A DNA stretch of 64,000 nt from a virus. This document shows positions 34,484 to 41,856 of this stretch, one piece after another; the stretch's first letter is position 1, and each line of letters begins with the position of its first letter. The position numbers and the translations under genes are program-made. The DNA is taken from IMG/VR virus record IMGVR_UViG_3300045912_000789, positions 107,910 through 171,909 of that record. One strand, 5' to 3'. The notes beneath the pieces are model-generated. The model was not told the DNA's origin. It saw nothing but the letters and a program-made list of their open reading frames with translations, and did not search any database.

Positions 34484-34895
34484 CCTCTTCTCCTCGGGCG
34501 CTGACGCTCTGGTGAACCCGGTGAACTGTGTCGGCGTCTCGGGGAAGGGTCTGGCGAAGGAGTTCGCCAAGCGCTTCAAGGCAGGCGATCGAATGTACCG
34601 CAACGCCTGCATGAGCGGCGAGCTGACCATCGGCTCGGTCGTGATCTGGCGTGGCGAGCCGAGCGTCATCTACCTGCCGACGAAGGACCACTGGCGGAAC
34701 CCGTCGACCATCAGCTACGTGAAGCGTGGGCTCGCCGCTCTGCGGCCGGAGCTGATGGTCGGCGCCTTCGCCAGCGTGGCCATCCCGGCGCTCGGATGCG
34801 GCAACGGCGGACTCCTCTGGGAAGACGTCAGGCCGCTCATCGAGAAGGCGCTGGGTGATCTCGACATCCGGGTGCTTCTCTACGAGCCGGTGTAG
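34461..34895 (+). CDS. DarG-type macro domain (ADP-ribose hydrolase-like)
   Basis: 144 residues, GTG start. Family landmarks are all present: KGDLFSSGADALVNPVNCVG, GKGLAKEF, LPTKDHWR with K75 at the catalytic-type Lys of DarG, and ALGCGNGGLLWEDV. DarG-like macro domains remove ADP-ribose from thymidine in DNA and so reverse DarT toxins, which block phage replication. A phage copy could protect its genome against DarTG defence; cellular ADP-ribose-1-phosphate clean-up is the alternative. No DarT partner is adjacent, which favours a counter-defence or metabolic role over a toxin-antitoxin pair. The stop is TAG. Confidence 0.85.
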   Translation: MIELRKGDLFSSGADALVNPVNCVGVSGKGLAKEFAKRFKAGDRMYRNACMSGELTIGSVVIWRGEPSVIYLPTKDHWRNPSTISYVKRGLAALRPELMVGAFASVAIPALGCGNGGLLWEDVRPLIEKALGDLDIRVLLYEPV

Positions 34896-34904
34896 ACTCG
34901 GAGC

Positions 34905-35273
34905 ATGGCCAACGTCACGCTCACCCGCCCGCAGTACGACGCTCTCCGCACCGCCGCGCTCGCCGGCGATACCGCGGAGGTGTCGCGCATCCTCGACATC
35001 GTCGACAAGGCGAACTCGATCAAGCGCTACTTCCTCTACATCCGCTGGCAGGACGTCGGCGGGACTCCGCCGCCCCGCATCGAGCTGGGCAAGGGGTGGC
35101 CCCAGAACCGGACCTACAAGCTGGAGATGGACCGCCCGATCGCCCGCGAGGACGTGAACAGCGTCCTCTCGCAGAAGGCACAGAACCCCACGGCCGTGAT
35201 GGTCACCCCGGATCGCGCCGGCAACGTGGGGTGGACGCTCATCAACGACTACAACTTCTCGATCGGAACATGA
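34905..35273 (+). CDS. Unknown 122-residue protein
   Basis: An ATG 10 bp after the macro-domain stop. Helical start (QYDALRTAALAGDTAEVSRI) followed by beta strands; no motif recognised. Its stop overlaps the next ATG (ATGA). Confidence 0.6.
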   Translation: MANVTLTRPQYDALRTAALAGDTAEVSRILDIVDKANSIKRYFLYIRWQDVGGTPPPRIELGKGWPQNRTYKLEMDRPIAREDVNSVLSQKAQNPTAVMVTPDRAGNVGWTLINDYNFSIGT

Positions 35274-35560
35274 ACATCATCTCGGAAGCTCTACGCAACT
35301 TGGTGACCTGGACGCAGGCCCCCGACCCCGACACGCTCGCGCCGCTGCTCGCGGCGATGACCGATGGCGATCTTATGCTCGCCATGACCCACATGAAGAA
35401 CGACCCCGCGGGCCGGATCGCCTGGGCCGAGTACGGCCGGCGTCATGGCTACGTCGATTTCCAGATCAGCGCCGTCGTGTCGGAGGGCCGACTGACCGTC
35501 CGCTTCGAGGGCGACGCCAAGCCCGTCCATCACGGCGCGATCTTCGAGGTGAAGGCGTGA
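35270..35560 (+). CDS. Unknown 96-residue protein
   Basis: Start overlaps the previous stop by 4 nt and its stop overlaps the next GTG. An N-terminal helix (IISEALRNLVTWTQAPDP) precedes a small beta domain (SEGRLTVRFEGDAKPV). Not recognised. Confidence 0.6.
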   Translation: MNIISEALRNLVTWTQAPDPDTLAPLLAAMTDGDLMLAMTHMKNDPAGRIAWAEYGRRHGYVDFQISAVVSEGRLTVRFEGDAKPVHHGAIFEVKA

Positions 35561-36033
35561 CGCAGAACATCGGAGGTGCTCTGCTGCGTGTGCTGGGGGC
35601 GGCGGAGCGCGGCAAGGACGAACCGAACCCGGCGTCGACCTCGGACGCGTTCGACATCATCGACGCGATCCTCTCCTCGAAGGAGTTCCGGTCCAGGTGC
35701 CACGCCCTCTCGAACCTCTCCTCCGAGGTTTCGGTCCAGGCACGCAAGGAGACCTGCCGCTCGCTGCTCATCCTCATGACGAGCAAGCGAGACCCGCTCG
35801 AAGAGCCGCCCACGAAGGACGGCAAGACGGACTTCACCGTCTACGTCAACACGACGCAGGAGTACTGCTCGCTCGCGGCCCCGCGCCCGAACACCAGGTG
35901 GTCGGCGCACATCGAGGCGAAGTACAAGAAGTCGGCGGCTCCGGAGTGGGTGCGCGTCTCGCCGCATCTAGCGGAGATGATCAGCGCGTTCGAGGCCCTC
36001 TTCGGGATCCGTGGAAGCCTGCTGGTCGGGTGA
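35557..36033 (+). CDS. Unknown 158-residue protein
   Basis: GTG start overlapping the previous stop (GTGA). Helical N-terminus and an aromatic C-terminal part (FTVYVNTTQEYCSLAA). Last gene of the chain that begins at the macro domain. No family recognised. Confidence 0.6.
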   Translation: MTQNIGGALLRVLGAAERGKDEPNPASTSDAFDIIDAILSSKEFRSRCHALSNLSSEVSVQARKETCRSLLILMTSKRDPLEEPPTKDGKTDFTVYVNTTQEYCSLAAPRPNTRWSAHIEAKYKKSAAPEWVRVSPHLAEMISAFEALFGIRGSLLVG

Positions 36034-36040
36034 TCGAATC

Positions 36041-36050
36041 ACCTATCAGC
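36041..36050 (+). promoter_or_regulatory. ACCTATCAGC promoter-like motif
   Basis: Recurrent phage motif, 21 bp upstream of the 36071 start. Confidence 0.5.
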
Positions 36051-36070
36051 AGACACACGGAGGTGCTCAT

Positions 36071-36688
36071 ATGAGCAACGAACACACGAACACCGAATCG
36101 AACCCCAGCAACGACCAGCAGAACCGGCGGCACCGGAAGCGGAATCGCCGGCCCCGCACGATGCGGTGGTTCCACGAGAGCAACGTGGGCCCCGACCACG
36201 GCATCGCGAACACGGTCGCGAAGTTCTTCATCAGCACCAGCGACAACCCCGAGATCTTCCTCGTGCTGATGAACCGCGAGGACGTCATCCGCGAGGACGG
36301 CACCGTCGGGCTCAAGCCCATCTACGCCGGTGACATCGAGCGGAACGCGGTCCCGATCTCGATGATCGACCTCGACCAGCTCTACAACACGCTCGTGACG
36401 ATGAAGTCGCGGCTGGAGCGGATGAAGGACGATTATCGTGCCCGGGGCAGCCGCACGGCCGTCGAGGCCGGCGTGGCGATCGAGAAGGCGGTCCTGGAGG
36501 CCTTCAACGAGAAGCCCCTCCAGCCGAAGCGTTCGCAGCAGCCCGTGCAGCCGCTGACGCATCGGATGGCCATCCCGAAGAAGCTGGTCGCCGGCGTGCA
36601 GCAGCACGCGCCGGCGCCGCCCGAGCCCATGCAGCAGCCCTCGCCGAGCCCCACCACGGACCTCGCGAGCATGCTGCCGGGCTGGTAG
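36071..36688 (+). CDS. Unknown 205-residue protein with disordered ends
   Basis: ATG 36071 follows GGAGG. The N-terminal 30 residues are Asn/Gln/Arg-rich (NRRHRKRNRRPRTMRW), the middle 110 form an alpha/beta core (IFLVLMNREDVIREDGTVGL), and the C-terminus is Pro/Gln-rich, ending SMLPGW. A single-gene unit between a promoter motif and a terminator. Stop is TAG. Not recognised. Confidence 0.6.
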   Translation: MSNEHTNTESNPSNDQQNRRHRKRNRRPRTMRWFHESNVGPDHGIANTVAKFFISTSDNPEIFLVLMNREDVIREDGTVGLKPIYAGDIERNAVPISMIDLDQLYNTLVTMKSRLERMKDDYRARGSRTAVEAGVAIEKAVLEAFNEKPLQPKRSQQPVQPLTHRMAIPKKLVAGVQQHAPAPPEPMQQPSPSPTTDLASMLPGW

Positions 36689-36709
36689 CCTGTACCCTCA
36701 ACCCTCTCC

Positions 36710-36738
36710 GGCGGGCGCCCTTGCGCCCGCCTTCCTTT
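36710..36738 (+). terminator. Terminator
   Basis: Perfect 9-bp stem GGCGGGCGC/GCGCCCGCC, 4-nt loop, then TTCCTTT. Confidence 0.9.
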
Positions 36739-36743
36739 GCCCC

Positions 36744-37238
36744 ATGAACGTCTTCTTCAACTGGCAGCGCATCAGGGAGATCACGGATCTCTACCTGCTG
36801 AAGGCTTCTTCGTCTCTGCGCGAAGGGCTCTTCTTCTTTCCCCACGCGTTCGGCTTCATGGCCAGCGTGGACGAGGAACAGAACGGGCTGCACGTCGCAG
36901 TCCCGCCCAAGATGGTTCGAGATCGTGCGATGTTCGACGGCTTCGTTCGCTACGTCGCGCACAGTCTTCCTCCGCAGGGACGGATCGAGGCCGCAGGCTT
37001 CCTGGTCCTCCTTCCGCGAGAACTTGCAGCGGAGATCGTAGAGGTCGGTCCTTCGGTCCCCGACGTGAAGCACGACCTCGTGTCGATCTTCCACGTCGAA
37101 CACGTGTTCGACGGCGTCCACACCTGGGTGCTCGATCGCCCCGACGGAGAGTGGAAGCTGGTCGCGACGGGTACGCGCAGCACAATCCCGCCGTGTCTCC
37201 CCACGAGGGCGTACGGCAACACCGTGGGGCAGGCATGA
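36744..37238 (+). CDS. Unknown 164-residue protein
   Basis: ATG lies directly behind the terminator with no clear SD, so the transcript start is uncertain. Alpha/beta protein with aromatic-rich N-terminus (LREGLFFFPHAFGFMASVDE). Its stop overlaps the dCTP deaminase start (ATGA). Not recognised. Confidence 0.58.
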   Translation: MNVFFNWQRIREITDLYLLKASSSLREGLFFFPHAFGFMASVDEEQNGLHVAVPPKMVRDRAMFDGFVRYVAHSLPPQGRIEAAGFLVLLPRELAAEIVEVGPSVPDVKHDLVSIFHVEHVFDGVHTWVLDRPDGEWKLVATGTRSTIPPCLPTRAYGNTVGQA

Positions 37239-37834
37239 ATCTGAGCGATACGACGATCAAGTGGCGGTGGCAGGACCTCTTCCCCGCAGGGCACGGAGAG
37301 AACGACTCGATCGACAAGGACGTGCAGATCCAACCCTCGACGGTGGATCTCCGGCTCGGTCGGGTCTTCTACGTCCGCAAGGATCCGATGCTCACGCCCG
37401 GGATGATCGACCCCCGCACCTCGGACTCGACGAAGTACTTCGAGCGCATCGAGATGGAGGAGGGTAAGCCGATCATCATGTACCCCGGCCTGGCGGGGTT
37501 CATGCTCGGGCAGACGATGGAGTACGTCTCGATCCCTCCGGACCTCGTCGGCTTCGTCGATGGGCGCAGCAGCTACGGTCGCTGGGGCCTGCGCATCCAC
37601 AGCACTGCGGGCCTCATCGACGCGGGGTTCCGAGGGATCATCACCCTGGAGATCTCGCTGGACGGACAGCACCTGATGGAGCTGCATCCCGGCGAACGGA
37701 TCTGCCAGATCCGCTTCGAGAAGCTGGACCAGCCGTCCCGGCGCCCGTACGGGCACGAGACGCGCCGGTCGAAGTACCAGAACCAGACCGGGACTACCCC
37801 GAGTCTGTCGAACAAGGACGGAGAACACACATGA
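37235..37834 (+). CDS. dcd: dCTP deaminase
   Basis: 199 residues. Family motifs: QIQPSTVDLRLG, GRSSYGRWGLRIHSTAGLID, AGFRGIITLEIS with catalytic-type Glu139, and PGERICQIRFEKL. The enzyme deaminates dCTP to dUTP (some also hydrolyse it to dUMP), feeding thymidylate synthesis. ThyX is encoded two genes downstream, forming a coherent dTMP route. The gene is coupled by 4-nt overlaps to both neighbours. Whether it is bifunctional with dUTPase cannot be told from sequence by eye. Confidence 0.87.
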   Translation: MNLSDTTIKWRWQDLFPAGHGENDSIDKDVQIQPSTVDLRLGRVFYVRKDPMLTPGMIDPRTSDSTKYFERIEMEEGKPIIMYPGLAGFMLGQTMEYVSIPPDLVGFVDGRSSYGRWGLRIHSTAGLIDAGFRGIITLEISLDGQHLMELHPGERICQIRFEKLDQPSRRPYGHETRRSKYQNQTGTTPSLSNKDGEHT

Positions 37835-38394
37835 GCGATGCGAACGAAGGGAAGCCCGTGTACGTCGACGAGGTCACCAAGCTCAAGAACGAGCTGGCGG
37901 GCAAGCAGGCGGCGATCAACGAGTTCCTCCGAGGTCTCCAGGACAAGGACATGGAGATCAAGAGGCTCATCGAGCAGCGCGGCAGACGAGACGATTGCAT
38001 CGAGAACCTGGAGAAGCTCACCCGCAACCAGAAGCGAACCGAGGCGGAGCTGCTGCGGCGCGAGCGCCTGGCCCATCTGCTCGTCGACCAGGTGACGCAG
38101 CTTCTGTACGAGCTGCACGAGGAGCTGTCCGGCGAGGAGTACCAGAAGATCGAGAAGATCAAGGCCCTCACCGCCCGCATGCAGCGCCTCATCATGCCCA
38201 CCGCGCAGATCAACCTGCTCGACTTCTCGATGCAGCTCCGCGCCTGGACCAAGGACGACGAGGAGTTCAAGAAGCGCCTCGCGGACATGGGCTTCAGCGA
38301 GTGGGAGACGATCACTGCGGACCTCAGCAAGTCCTTCCACCTCGAACCCGAACCGGACCCCCAGCAGACCCTCAACTTCACCGGCACGAGATGA
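37831..38394 (+). CDS. Coiled-coil protein between dcd and thyX
   Basis: 187 residues. Residues 12-110 are a heptad-rich coiled coil (VTKLKNELAGKQAAINEFLR and on). The C-terminus ends QQTLNFTGTR, which fits the loose sliding-clamp-binding pattern Q-x2-L-x-F. This could dock the protein to a DNA clamp; unproven. Coupled by 4-nt overlaps to dcd and thyX, so it may help organise dTTP synthesis or replication. Confidence 0.62.
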   Translation: MSDANEGKPVYVDEVTKLKNELAGKQAAINEFLRGLQDKDMEIKRLIEQRGRRDDCIENLEKLTRNQKRTEAELLRRERLAHLLVDQVTQLLYELHEELSGEEYQKIEKIKALTARMQRLIMPTAQINLLDFSMQLRAWTKDDEEFKKRLADMGFSEWETITADLSKSFHLEPEPDPQQTLNFTGTR

Positions 38395-39749
38395 ACATCT
38401 ACATCCGAGACGATCTTCCTCCGGAGAGCTTGGCCATGCTCCAGGCTCTCTACTCCCGCTCGCCGGCCTCGGTCGTCGAGCACATCAAGAAGGTCGAAGC
38501 GGTCGGCGCCGATCGCTTCATGAAGAACTACTACGTGGGCTACGGCCACCGCAGCATCGGCGACTGCGGGAGCACCACGCTCTTCGTCGAGGGCGTCTCC
38601 ATGCTCGCGGCGAAGGCGATCCAGGATTGGCCGCTCTACCGCGGTCAGGAGGCCTCGACCCGCTACATGGACTTCTCCACCGTCAAGATCGAGGATCCGG
38701 TCGGTACGCTGGGCAGCCGTGAGATCCAGGACGCGTGGATGACCTTCTACCACGCGGCCCCGGACGCCGTACGTCAGCACCTGCTGGAGAAGTACCCCCG
38801 CCAGCCCGACGAGAAGGAGGACGTCTACGAGCGTGCGATCAACGCCCGCAAGTTCGACATCCTTCGCGCGTTCCTGCCCGCCGGGGCCACCACGAACCTC
38901 TCGTGGCACGTGGACCTGCGCCAGGCGGACGACCACCTGAAGTGGCTCACCGAGCACCCGGATCCGACGATTCGCCAGCTCTCGTACAAGATCCAGGACG
39001 CGCTCGACGAGAAGTACCCGTCGAGCTTCATCGAGCCCGAGGAGCCCGACGAGAAGAAGCGCCTCGCGCGAGAGCAGGCGAACGAGGCAGCGCGCGCGTG
39101 GCGGGGTCAGATGGCCGACCGCTACACCTACTTCGACGACGACATCCATCTCGCGCACGACCCGAAGCCTCGGCCGGTCTCGGTGCAGACGTCGATCCAC
39201 GACTACCACCTCCACGAGGTCGCGGATCTTCTCGCGTCGCGTCCGCGGCGCGCCGAGCTGCCGCCGTGGATGTCGAAGTACGGGACGCTCCGGTCGAGCT
39301 TCCTCCTCGACTTCGGCTCGTTCCGGGATCTCCAGCGCCACCGCAACGGCGTCGTCCGGATGCCGCTGCTCACCACGCGCTGGGGCTTCCACGCGTGGTA
39401 CCTCTCCGAGCTACCCGAGGCGCTCGTCAAGGAGGCGAAGCGTCTGGTCGAGGTCCAGAAGACCCGGCTGCGTGCACTCGATCTCTCGGGGGTCCCGAAG
39501 GTCGTCCAGCAGTACTACTGCGCGATGGGCTTCATGGTGGCCTGCGAGGTGACCCAGCCGCTGCCGGCGTGGGTCTACCGAGTCGAGCTGCGCACGAGCC
39601 CCAGCGTGCACCCCACGCTGCGGTCGGTGACGCAGGAGGAGGCGCGCCAGTTCAAGGAGCGCTTCCCCAAGATCGCACTGCACGCGGACATGAGCCCGGA
39701 CACCTGGGACACCCGCCGCGGGAAGCAGACGATCATCGAGAAGGCGTGA
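38391..39749 (+). CDS. thyX: Double-length ThyX-type (flavin-dependent) thymidylate synthase
   Basis: 452 residues, about twice a normal ThyX. The N-terminal half carries YGHRSIGDCGSTTLFVEGVS and QEASTRYMDF (residues 86-95), matching the ThyX substrate/flavin segment but with WPLYRG instead of RHR just before it. The C-terminal half (from about residue 280) repeats the fold and supplies an RHR at about 316-318 (LQRHRNGVVR). It looks like a fused tandem in which each half keeps part of the active site. ThyX makes dTMP from dUMP using folate and NADPH. Downstream of dcd; followed by the tmRNA gene. Confidence 0.82.
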   Translation: MNIYIRDDLPPESLAMLQALYSRSPASVVEHIKKVEAVGADRFMKNYYVGYGHRSIGDCGSTTLFVEGVSMLAAKAIQDWPLYRGQEASTRYMDFSTVKIEDPVGTLGSREIQDAWMTFYHAAPDAVRQHLLEKYPRQPDEKEDVYERAINARKFDILRAFLPAGATTNLSWHVDLRQADDHLKWLTEHPDPTIRQLSYKIQDALDEKYPSSFIEPEEPDEKKRLAREQANEAARAWRGQMADRYTYFDDDIHLAHDPKPRPVSVQTSIHDYHLHEVADLLASRPRRAELPPWMSKYGTLRSSFLLDFGSFRDLQRHRNGVVRMPLLTTRWGFHAWYLSELPEALVKEAKRLVEVQKTRLRALDLSGVPKVVQQYYCAMGFMVACEVTQPLPAWVYRVELRTSPSVHPTLRSVTQEEARQFKERFPKIALHADMSPDTWDTRRGKQTIIEKA

Positions 39750-39765
39750 ACCAGCACGCCCAAGG

Positions 39766-39775
39766 TGCTATAAGC
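39766..39775 (+). promoter_or_regulatory. TGCTATAAGC motif upstream of tmRNA
   Basis: TATAAG form of the recurrent motif, 35 bp before the mature tmRNA 5' end. A hairpin (39781-39806, AGCGCG/CGCGCT plus GAGA/TCTC) lies between the two and could guide 5' processing. Confidence 0.5.
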
Positions 39776-39809
39776 ATGTGAGCGCGTGAGACTGGTCTCT
39801 CGCGCTTCT

Positions 39810-40215
39810 GGGCCTGTAACGGTTTCGACGTGGTGATCGACGACTGTGTAGCGTGCCGGGGTTGATCGGTGGGCCCCGTTATCAAGCCGATCGTCTGTAG
39901 CTGCGAACGACAACAGCTACGCTCCGGCCGCTCTCGCGGCCTGAGCCGTTCGGGTGAGGAGGCCGGCGGCCTCACCCGGGCGTCATTCAGCCGGAGCAAC
40001 CTGCGCGGCGCACTCGGTGCGCAGGCCAAGGCAGTAGACCCGAGCGCTGGTGGAGGGCACACGAATCACCGTGCGCCCCTCCGCGAGCCTGATCGAGGCA
40101 TGAGACGCGGGCGCCCTACGGGGCCAAGGTTCTCGGAATCCTCAAGTATCGATCTACGCACGTAGACGCACAGAAGAAGGCATCACGGACCCGGGTTCGA
40201 CTCCCGGCGGGTCCA
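39810..40215 (+). ncRNA. ssrA: tmRNA (transfer-messenger RNA)
   Basis: About 406 nt and complete. The 5' GGGCCTG (39810-39816) pairs with CGGGTCC (40208-40214) as the acceptor stem; GGTTTCGACGTGG follows the 5' end as in other tmRNAs. The T arm is CCGGG-TTCGACT-CCCGG (40191-40207), and the discriminator is A40215; the genome continues TCA, so CCA must be added after transcription. The tag frame starts at the resume codon GCG 39903 and ends at TGA 39942-39944: ANDNSYAPAALAA, with the typical AND start and ALAA degron end. tmRNA with SmpB rescues stalled ribosomes and marks proteins for ClpXP. It fills the 664-bp gap between coding genes. Confidence 0.95.
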
Positions 40216-40284
40216 TCAACGAAGGGAGGGTAGGATCATGCGCTCCGCCGGCTAAACCCGGCGATCACAACGCCCATCCCGCGA

Positions 40285-40325
40285 GGGGCCCACCGGCGCA
40301 GCCGGCTCGGGCCCTTCGTCTTTCG
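40285..40325 (+). terminator. tmRNA terminator
   Basis: GGGGCCC/GGGCCC outer stem with inner CCGGC/GCCGG, followed by TTCGTCTTTCG. A smaller hairpin (CGCCGG/CCGGCG, about 40242-40262) lies between it and the RNA. Confidence 0.8.
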
Positions 40326-40326
40326 T

Positions 40327-40335
40327 CCTATCAGA
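40327..40335 (+). promoter_or_regulatory. TCCTATCAG promoter-like motif
   Basis: Recurrent motif directly behind the tmRNA terminator (TCTTTCGTCCTATCAG), 79 bp before the next gene. Confidence 0.5.
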
Positions 40336-40413
40336 TCGTGGAGGGGGACCGCGCACAGCTCTCCTCGGAGCCCAGCTCCCTGGTGCGCGGTCTCCCTCTG
40401 CTGAAAGGACGCC

Positions 40414-40725
40414 ATGAAGTACAACAATGTAGCGATCATCCCGGAGCCCGGGCTGGATGGGATGTCGTACCCGGTGCGCCGGATCGGCCTGGCACTGGGC
40501 TTCGGCAGCAAGGGAGGCAACCTCTCCCACCACATCAACGGGAAGTACAAGAAGATCTTCCGGAAGGACCTGCACTACACCGTGCGGTCGCACCGCATGA
40601 TCTACATGCCGATCGGCCCGCTCCTCACGCTGCTCGGGCTCGTCTCTCACGACGAGCCGAAGTACGCTGCGGCTGTCCTTCGCTTCCTCCCGAAGCTGCT
40701 CGCCTACCACAAGGAGATCGCGTGA
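40414..40725 (+). CDS. Unknown 103-residue protein
   Basis: SD GAAAGGA. Basic alpha/beta protein (GFGSKGGNLSHHINGKYKKI) with a helical C-terminus. The pattern could suit a small DNA-binding domain but nothing is diagnostic. Coupled to the next gene (GTGA). Confidence 0.6.
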   Translation: MKYNNVAIIPEPGLDGMSYPVRRIGLALGFGSKGGNLSHHINGKYKKIFRKDLHYTVRSHRMIYMPIGPLLTLLGLVSHDEPKYAAAVLRFLPKLLAYHKEIA

Positions 40726-41642
40726 ACGTCACCTACATCGCCCGGAACGGCAAGGCCGGGTTCAAGTCCTCGGGCACCGGCCCGCTCCCCCCGCCGATCG
40801 GCGGACGCCACATCGACAAGACCCTCTGGCTGGTGTCGCAGCTCGAAATGCCCTCGGGCTTCGGCAGCATCCAGAACTGCCACGACAAGGCCGTGATGTC
40901 GGCCGGCATGCTGCACCACATCGCGGTGGTGCCGAAGCAGATGACCCAGGGCTCGCTGTGGAAGCTCCTGATGCGCATGCGCAGCAGCAACAGCGAGGCC
41001 GTCGTCGCTCTCTACGATCGCCTGGAGAAGAAGAAGAACTGGCAGATCGGTCGGGACGGCGTTCTGCGCGACATGAAGACCGGGGCCGCCGTCACCGGCC
41101 GCGCCATCATGAACGAGATCACGCAGAGCGACGATGCCGTGGTTCCTCCGCCCGGGGAGCCGGGTCACGCGGTCGCGAAGGAGTGGGCGCAGATGTTCGC
41201 TGCGGCGTTCGCCGACTCCTCCACCTACGCCATCCAGGAGGCGTTCGCGGCCGAGTGGATGCTCCAGAGCTACATGGCCGAGGAGACCGTGGGGTACGTC
41301 CGGGCGACCGGCGAGAAGGGCATCACCAGCGCCATCGCGGCCCACCGCACGGACCTCGTGCCGTACGCGGATCTCACGATGGCGGTCTACCACTCCTTCA
41401 GCGCGAACGCGCCGTCGGTGGCGAAGCAGTGCCTCGTCGAGATGAACTCGAAGACCGGTCTGAAGCCGTTCGAGTGGTGCCAGGCGCTGGTCAAGAAGCT
41501 CGGCACGCGGAAGTACAAGAACTGGGCCGATCGCGAGGACAACACCTCGCGCTACGACCGCACGCGCCTGGCTGCCCACCGCTCGGGCATCTGGGATCCC
41601 GCCACCGTGATCGCCGTCATGCCGGAGAACTTCCGTGGCTGA
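40722..41642 (+). CDS. 306-residue protein, possibly lysozyme-like fold
   Basis: GTG start overlapping the previous stop. Residues about 45-85 (MPSGFGSIQNCHDKAVMSAG, then MLHHIAVVPKQMTQGSLWKL) recall phage muramidase-like domains in which a Glu/Asp-containing loop is followed by a conserved S-x-G-x-x-H segment, but the key catalytic residue is unclear. The remainder is helical. The role as a wall enzyme is a weak inference. Confidence 0.5.
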   Translation: MNVTYIARNGKAGFKSSGTGPLPPPIGGRHIDKTLWLVSQLEMPSGFGSIQNCHDKAVMSAGMLHHIAVVPKQMTQGSLWKLLMRMRSSNSEAVVALYDRLEKKKNWQIGRDGVLRDMKTGAAVTGRAIMNEITQSDDAVVPPPGEPGHAVAKEWAQMFAAAFADSSTYAIQEAFAAEWMLQSYMAEETVGYVRATGEKGITSAIAAHRTDLVPYADLTMAVYHSFSANAPSVAKQCLVEMNSKTGLKPFEWCQALVKKLGTRKYKNWADREDNTSRYDRTRLAAHRSGIWDPATVIAVMPENFRG

Positions 41643-41856
41643 GACGGCGGACTTCCCCGGCTGCGTCGTGGTCGGAGATCACGGCAAGACCCTGATGATC
41701 AAGGTGCCGCTCAACAAGGACGGCACCAAGACGAAGACCGTGTCGATCCCCAAGTCGCAGATCGACGACGACAGCGAAGTCTACGACGCCGACAAGAACA
41801 GCACCGGCAAGCTCATCATCCCGATGTGGCTGGCCGAGGATAGAGGACTGATCTGA
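41635..41856 (+). CDS. Unknown 73-residue protein
   Basis: GTG start 8 bp inside the previous gene. Small beta-rich domain with Lys/Thr-rich strands (TKTKTVSIPKSQIDDDSEVY). Overlaps the following gene by 1 nt. Not recognised. Confidence 0.55.
   Translation: MAETADFPGCVVVGDHGKTLMIKVPLNKDGTKTKTVSIPKSQIDDDSEVYDADKNSTGKLIIPMWLAEDRGLI

Noticed and set aside
40185-40215. A separate tRNA gene
   Set aside because: The T arm and acceptor strand belong to the tmRNA; no anticodon arm fits just upstream.
40236-40253. Leader-peptide-like mini ORF (MRSAG) after the tmRNA
   Set aside because: Five codons with only a weak GGGAGG upstream, inside the tmRNA 3' trailer and a hairpin; no evidence of attenuation.
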